A DNA stretch of 64,000 nucleotides, from positions 4,092,001 through 4,156,000 of the forward strand of contig NZ_CP060007.1 of NCBI RefSeq assembly GCF_014168535.1. The letters run 5' to 3'. The position numbers and the translations under genes are program-made. Under the pieces are notes generated by a model. The model did not search any database. It was not told where the DNA came from and was given only the letters and a program-made list of their open reading frames with translations. Numbering within the stretch: position 1 is the stretch's first letter; the number at the start of each line of letters is the position of its first letter. Positions 60,430 to 64,000 of the stretch are shown one piece after another. Source of the DNA: Lacibacter sediminis. Lineage in GTDB: Bacteria; Bacteroidota; Bacteroidia; Chitinophagales; Chitinophagaceae.

Positions 60430-61093
60430 ATATCGTTACAATACCATTTTTTATTGCATACATCACCAAGCCCACTCTTGTTTTAATTTCAAGTTTTTCA
60501 AACAGTGTGTCACGATAACCATCAATTGTTCTTGGGCTGAGGTGCATTTTTTCAGCAATTTCTTTATACGTCATTTCTGTGCATGCATGCTTCAGAAATT
60601 CAATTTCACGATCGTTTAATTCATTAAGCGCTTTTATTTCGCTTTTATCATCATCCATTTTGTTGATGGAATGAATCAAACGCCCCGTTACCAACTCAGA
60701 ATAGTAATACCCTTTTTTATGAACAGAGTCCAATGCTTTTTTTAATTCCGGCGGCTCGCTGTCTTTGAGAATATATCCTTTTGCTCCCGCTTTGAACATT
60801 CTGATAATCGCATTTTCGTTATCGTACATCGATAAAGCGATCACATTCACCAACGGATAATGTTGTTTTAACCATTGTGCTGTAGCATATCCATCCATTT
60901 CCGGCATGTTGATATCCATCAATACAATATCCGGCTCACCATGTTTTTTTATCTGTTGTGTAAAATGCTGGCCATTATCGGCTTCAAATAAAACTGCATA
61001 ATCACCAAAACTATCTACCACTCCTGCAAGACCTTTTCGCAGCAAGATGTGATCATCGGCCAATGCTACTTTAATTTTTTCTGCCTGCTTCAT
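60428..61093 (-). CDS. NarL/FixJ-family response regulator
   Basis: 221 residues. Receiver domain with acidic pair LADDH (about 11-15), phosphoacceptor Asp60 in VLMDINMPEMDG, and Lys in GYILKDSEPPE; then a LuxR-type HTH (about 155-215: LNDREIEFLKHACTEMTYKE, IAEKMHLSPRTIDGYRDTLF). It overlaps the kinase gene by about 23 bp, so the two are coupled. Direct repeats at 63003-63110 upstream of the operon are candidate binding sites. Confidence 0.92.
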   Translation of the reverse strand: MKQAEKIKVALADDHILLRKGLAGVVDSFGDYAVLFEADNGQHFTQQIKKHGEPDIVLMDINMPEMDGYATAQWLKQHYPLVNVIALSMYDNENAIIRMFKAGAKGYILKDSEPPELKKALDSVHKKGYYYSELVTGRLIHSINKMDDDKSEIKALNELNDREIEFLKHACTEMTYKEIAEKMHLSPRTIDGYRDTLFEKLEIKTRVGLVMYAIKNGIVTI

Positions 61094-61886
61094 CAATCGT
61101 TTCGTTTAATGGTACCTGAAGGTAAAGTTTTGTTCCTGCTCCCGGTTCACTGTTTATAGAAAACCGTGCGCCAATTAATGTAGCCCGTTCATGCATATTC
61201 CTGATGCCAAGACCAAATGACTTGTTTCCGGAAGCAGTAATTGGTTTCAGATCAAACCCTTTGCCATTATCCTCAATACAAATTTCCATTATATGATTAT
61301 TAAATACAACTGTTGCATTGATTTTCCCTGCATCCGCATGGCGTATTACATTATGCATTGCTTCCTGCACAATACGGAACAAAATGAGTTCCTTTTGTTT
61401 ATCAAGTTTTTCGGTTTCGCCTGAAATATTGAAGCTTGTTTGAATACTACCTGTTTTCTTAAGTAACTCGAGTTCATACTCAATGGAACGGAGAAGTCCC
61501 ATTTCCTCTACATAATCAGTATTTAAACTGCGGCTTAGATCTCGAAGATCCTGGATAGCTTTACCGATGAGTTGCTGACTTGTTTTTATTTTTTCCATTG
61601 CACCCGAGTCATCAACAGCAGTAGTAGCAAGATTCAGTTTTGCAAGCGTTAATACCTGCCCAACATTGTCATGAATTTCCTGCGAGATATTCTTGAGTGT
61701 TTGTTCCTGTATCTCAAGTTGGGTTTGCAGAAGTGTTTGTTCATAAAGAAGCTTTGTTTGCTCCTTTTCTTTCAGGTAGTTATTCATACGTAAGCGATAA
61801 ATGATGACAAAGACGATCAAAAAAAATCCCAATAACAAAATTGCTATTGTAAAGTAAATCAGTAGTTGTGATGTTTCTGAATCCAT
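61071..61886 (-). CDS. Sensor histidine kinase (HisKA_3/NarX type)
   Basis: 271 residues. One N-terminal membrane helix (about 8-30), a coiled-coil linker, HisKA_3 with phosphoaccepting His72 in ISQEIHDNVGQ, and a HATPase_c domain with AMHNVIRHA (N-box), EDNGKGFDL (G1) and GLGIRNMHERA (G2). No sensory domain beyond the helix, so it may sense through the adjacent 7TM protein (gene overlap of 28 bp). Partner of the response regulator downstream. Confidence 0.9.
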   Translation of the reverse strand: MDSETSQLLIYFTIAILLLGFFLIVFVIIYRLRMNNYLKEKEQTKLLYEQTLLQTQLEIQEQTLKNISQEIHDNVGQVLTLAKLNLATTAVDDSGAMEKIKTSQQLIGKAIQDLRDLSRSLNTDYVEEMGLLRSIEYELELLKKTGSIQTSFNISGETEKLDKQKELILFRIVQEAMHNVIRHADAGKINATVVFNNHIMEICIEDNGKGFDLKPITASGNKSFGLGIRNMHERATLIGARFSINSEPGAGTKLYLQVPLNETIDEAGRKN

Positions 61887-62524
61887 TGTTTACGTGCCAT
61901 TGTTATGATACCAATTGCAATAGTTGCATATAAAAGTACAACCAGGTTGTTATTGATTTGATTAATAACAGGCTCCCATTTTTGCCAGTCACTGAATAAT
62001 ATATTCGACAGGGAAACATACAAAAACTCCCCGGCATTAAACAGAAATAACCCTGATGCGATCCAGAACATAGGTTCCCTCACAGGATTCACCGGGACTT
62101 CCTCACGCATGAAATCGATAAAATAAAAACAGCAAAATACGATCATTGCAAGACTACCGATCTTGAAGAAAATTGTATTGAAAGTTGCCAGTTCCCCAAA
62201 AACCGATAACTGTAACACCGCAAAAACAAAGAACCCCACTAAGAAAAACAGGGCTGTTTTTTTGAAACTTTTACTTCGGAAATATTGGCTTAACAGCCAG
62301 GTAAAAAACAAATATTCAATAGGCACTGAGAAATTATAAAGCCATGCATTGGATTGATGCAAGACGGCTTTATAATATTTTCCTGTTAACTCAACTGACA
62401 CTATAAAGAACAAAAAGAAAGCTAACCAGCGCAATGGCGTTGCTTTTATGAAACGCCAACAAATTAAGCTGGTTAGCAATGCAAACACTTCGAAATAGTG
62501 ATGTAGTTTGAAAAATGAAAGCAT
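61859..62524 (-). CDS. Polytopic membrane protein of the two-component operon
   Basis: 221 residues with about six to seven membrane helices and no recognised motif. Overlaps the kinase start by 28 bp. Such a protein next to a kinase lacking its own sensor is a good candidate for the signal-receiving part (inference). Confidence 0.65.
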   Translation of the reverse strand: MLSFFKLHHYFEVFALLTSLICWRFIKATPLRWLAFFLFFIVSVELTGKYYKAVLHQSNAWLYNFSVPIEYLFFTWLLSQYFRSKSFKKTALFFLVGFFVFAVLQLSVFGELATFNTIFFKIGSLAMIVFCCFYFIDFMREEVPVNPVREPMFWIASGLFLFNAGEFLYVSLSNILFSDWQKWEPVINQINNNLVVLLYATIAIGIITMARKQWIQKHHNY

Positions 62525-62540
62525 TATATATCAGATAAAA

Positions 62541-62993
62541 TTAAGCACCGCCAACATTGCCTCCACCGCAATCACTAGGACATAGATCAGCATGATTATA
62601 CCCTTCCTCACCAGTAGTCATCGTAAGCAATGCATCTTCGGTACCGGTATCGGGGTCTCCAATCTCATCAGAAAGACTTCTTACTTCATCCGGCGTAATA
62701 AAGTCATGATGTGTATTATCTCCGTTAACCTTGTATGTTGGAACAAACACAATGGTATTACGATCCCTTCTTGAAGCATCACTGGCATTTTGCGGATAAC
62801 GGCCAAAATATAACCTCACCCCATCACCTGTTTTGCCGGATGTTGAATTATCCAAATTACCAATTAATCGAACAACCTCTTGCATATCGCTTAAAGAAAA
62901 CCAAACAGATTTGGTGTTGTTCTTTTCGCCGCTCTTTTTAAACTTCTTTACAAGTCGAACGACTTCTTTTTTTGAAACTTTTCTTCCTGGCAT
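62541..62993 (-). CDS. Unknown soluble protein with Cys-Gly-rich tail, first gene of the two-component operon
   Basis: 150 residues from MPGRKVSKKEVVRLVKKFKK. Middle part has VWFSLSDMQEVVRLIGNL, GVRLYFGRYP and TIVFVPTYKV, an ordered mixed fold. The last residues are HADLCPSDCGGGNVGGA: two cysteines and a glycine-rich end. No signal peptide if it starts at 62993; the frame extends to 63056 through a hydrophobic stretch (MFTNLLVLIVNPIYLIVNYY) that overlaps the repeat region, so I prefer 62993. Function unknown. Confidence 0.6.
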   Translation of the reverse strand: MPGRKVSKKEVVRLVKKFKKSGEKNNTKSVWFSLSDMQEVVRLIGNLDNSTSGKTGDGVRLYFGRYPQNASDASRRDRNTIVFVPTYKVNGDNTHHDFITPDEVRSLSDEIGDPDTGTEDALLTMTTGEEGYNHADLCPSDCGGGNVGGA

Positions 62994-63002
62994 GATGTAG
63001 TA

Positions 63003-63110
63003 GTTTACAATTAAATAAATTGGGTTTACAATTAAAACTAACAAGTTTGTAAACACAAAACATTCAACTAATCATAAACCGTTAAAACATTTTTATTTAC
63101 CGTTAAAACA
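63003..63110. promoter_or_regulatory. Two pairs of direct repeats with 21-bp period
   Basis: GTTTACAATTAAA at 63003-63015 and 63024-63036; ACCGTTAAAACA at 63078-63089 and 63099-63110. Each pair has start-to-start spacing of exactly 21 bp. They lie just upstream of the minus-strand operon 62993-60428, so they are likely regulator-binding sites. A 10-bp palindrome GTTTGTAAAC lies between, at 63045-63054. Confidence 0.6.
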
Positions 63111-63118
63111 CGGTACAA

Positions 63119-64000
63119 TTATTTACCGACCCACATCTTTCTATATTCTTCTTTCCATTCATGTTTCCACCTTCTGTGGCTCCATAAATAATTAGCAGGG
63201 CGCTGCCGAATAGAGTTCTCAATTTTATCAACAATTAAACGGGTGAGTTCACCATCCTTATATTCATTTGGAGTGGAAGTCAGCAATTCAAAATCGCATT
63301 TATAATAACCACGCTTCACTTTATAAAAATCAGCATAAATAACAACAGTGTTACCTCTTCGTGCTCCTTTTTCCGGTCCTCTGGGAAACGGAGCTGGTTT
63401 TGTAAAGAAATTTGTCCAATATGCCTTTGCAGGGTTTCCGGGGTTTTGATCTCCCACAAGCGTCAATGCATGTTGTTTTTTTGTATGCTCACGCACCTTG
63501 TTTTGAAAATCTGTAGCCGGCACCAAAATAACACCTGTCTTTCTCCTCATGTCGTACACAATTTTTTCAAACGCCTTATTACGTATAGGCATATACACTA
63601 CTACGAATGGCATTTTTGAAAGTGCCCCTAAGCCAAGATTGGTCATTTCCCAATTAAAGTAATGGCCTGAAACGATCAGCACATTCTGTTCTTTACCAAC
63701 AAAATCATTCATCACTTCAATATTGCAGACAAATCTTTTTTTAATATCTTCTGTATTCCAGGAAAACATCTTTATCATTTCAAGAAACGTATCACAAAAA
63801 TTATGATAAAATTCTTTCATGATCTTCTTTCGCTCTTCTTCTGTTTTTTCAGGAAAGGCAGTTAAGAGATTATTCATCACTACTTCTTTACGATAGCCAA
63901 GTACATAGAAAATTATAACGTAAGCTAGATCAGAAAGCAGGTAAAGTACTGCCAATGGAAGAAATGAAAGTAAACGCAGGAAACCGTAAACGATATAATA
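63119..64000 (-). CDS. LpxL/HtrB-type acyltransferase (5' end outside window)
   Basis: Minus-strand gene; its start lies just beyond 64000, because the frame stays open through YYIVYGFLRLLSFLPL to the window edge. At least 293 residues. Lysophospholipid/late lipid A acyltransferase motifs: HX4E in SGHYFNWE (about 112-118 from the edge), VVVYMPIRNK, GDQNPGN, and PFPRGPEKGARRGNT. It likely adds a secondary acyl chain to lipid A at the inner membrane. It ends about 125 bp from the two-component operon it precedes. Confidence 0.88.
   Translation of the reverse strand, partial: YYIVYGFLRLLSFLPLAVLYLLSDLAYVIIFYVLGYRKEVVMNNLLTAFPEKTEEERKKIMKEFYHNFCDTFLEMIKMFSWNTEDIKKRFVCNIEVMNDFVGKEQNVLIVSGHYFNWEMTNLGLGALSKMPFVVVYMPIRNKAFEKIVYDMRRKTGVILVPATDFQNKVREHTKKQHALTLVGDQNPGNPAKAYWTNFFTKPAPFPRGPEKGARRGNTVVIYADFYKVKRGYYKCDFELLTSTPNEYKDGELTRLIVDKIENSIRQRPANYLWSHRRWKHEWKEEYRKMWVGK

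Overview
The window is chromosomal DNA of a Bacteroidota bacterium, most likely family Chitinophagaceae. The evidence is: many genes preceded by the phylum's -7 promoter element TAnnTTTG with almost no leader; no clear Shine-Dalgarno sites; gliding/type IX secretion genes (porT, gldD, gldE) in their usual neighbourhoods (ubiE-porT; mutY-ssb-gldE-gldD); and a carbamoyl-phosphate synthase large subunit lacking the C-terminal allosteric domain. I saw no rRNA, tRNA, CRISPR array or transposase gene.

Layout. 0-10 kb: housekeeping genes (5'-complete but 3'-truncated engB, ubiE, porT, a Wzi/RemB-like barrel, dihydroorotase, a short MutS relative, a membrane nitrilase, comM). 10-27 kb: a surface-polysaccharide locus with many glycosyltransferases, including three giant double-domain enzymes, FkbM and class I methyltransferases, a coiled-coil protein, the Wzm/Wzt ABC exporter and an O-antigen ligase-like protein. 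Its core (about 12.5-22 kb) is clearly AT-richer than its flanks. 27-30 kb: an MsbA-like exporter and a DUF983 protein.

30-40 kb holds the most unusual feature. carB is divided into two separately promoted and separately terminated genes, cut cleanly at the linker between its two ATP-grasp halves. The 7 kb between them encode a carbamoyl-phosphate-using carbamoyltransferase cassette (SGNH hydrolase, NodU/CmcH carbamoyltransferase, a 50-residue DUF5989 protein, SxtJ-like protein) and an opposite-strand glf/glycosyltransferase operon. An exact 22-bp repeat in inverted orientation brackets the whole block.

40-64 kb: mostly housekeeping (DinB-like, comEC, purH, DMT transporter, rluF, a polysaccharide deacetylase-like gene with an internal heptamer repeat, lutB, DUF3109, gldD-gldE-ssb-mutY, HU, a TPR protein, a 31-residue bS22/mS38-like protein, RNase G, ridA, tsaB, ArsR plus persulfide-dioxygenase/rhodanese). 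A minus-strand two-component operon follows, with striking 21-bp-period direct repeats upstream, and then a 5'-truncated LpxL-type acyltransferase.

Functionally, much of the window builds and exports cell-surface glycans: nucleotide-sugar supply (glf), assembly, methylation and carbamoylation, ABC export and ligation. Core nucleotide, tRNA, rRNA and DNA-repair functions are interspersed.
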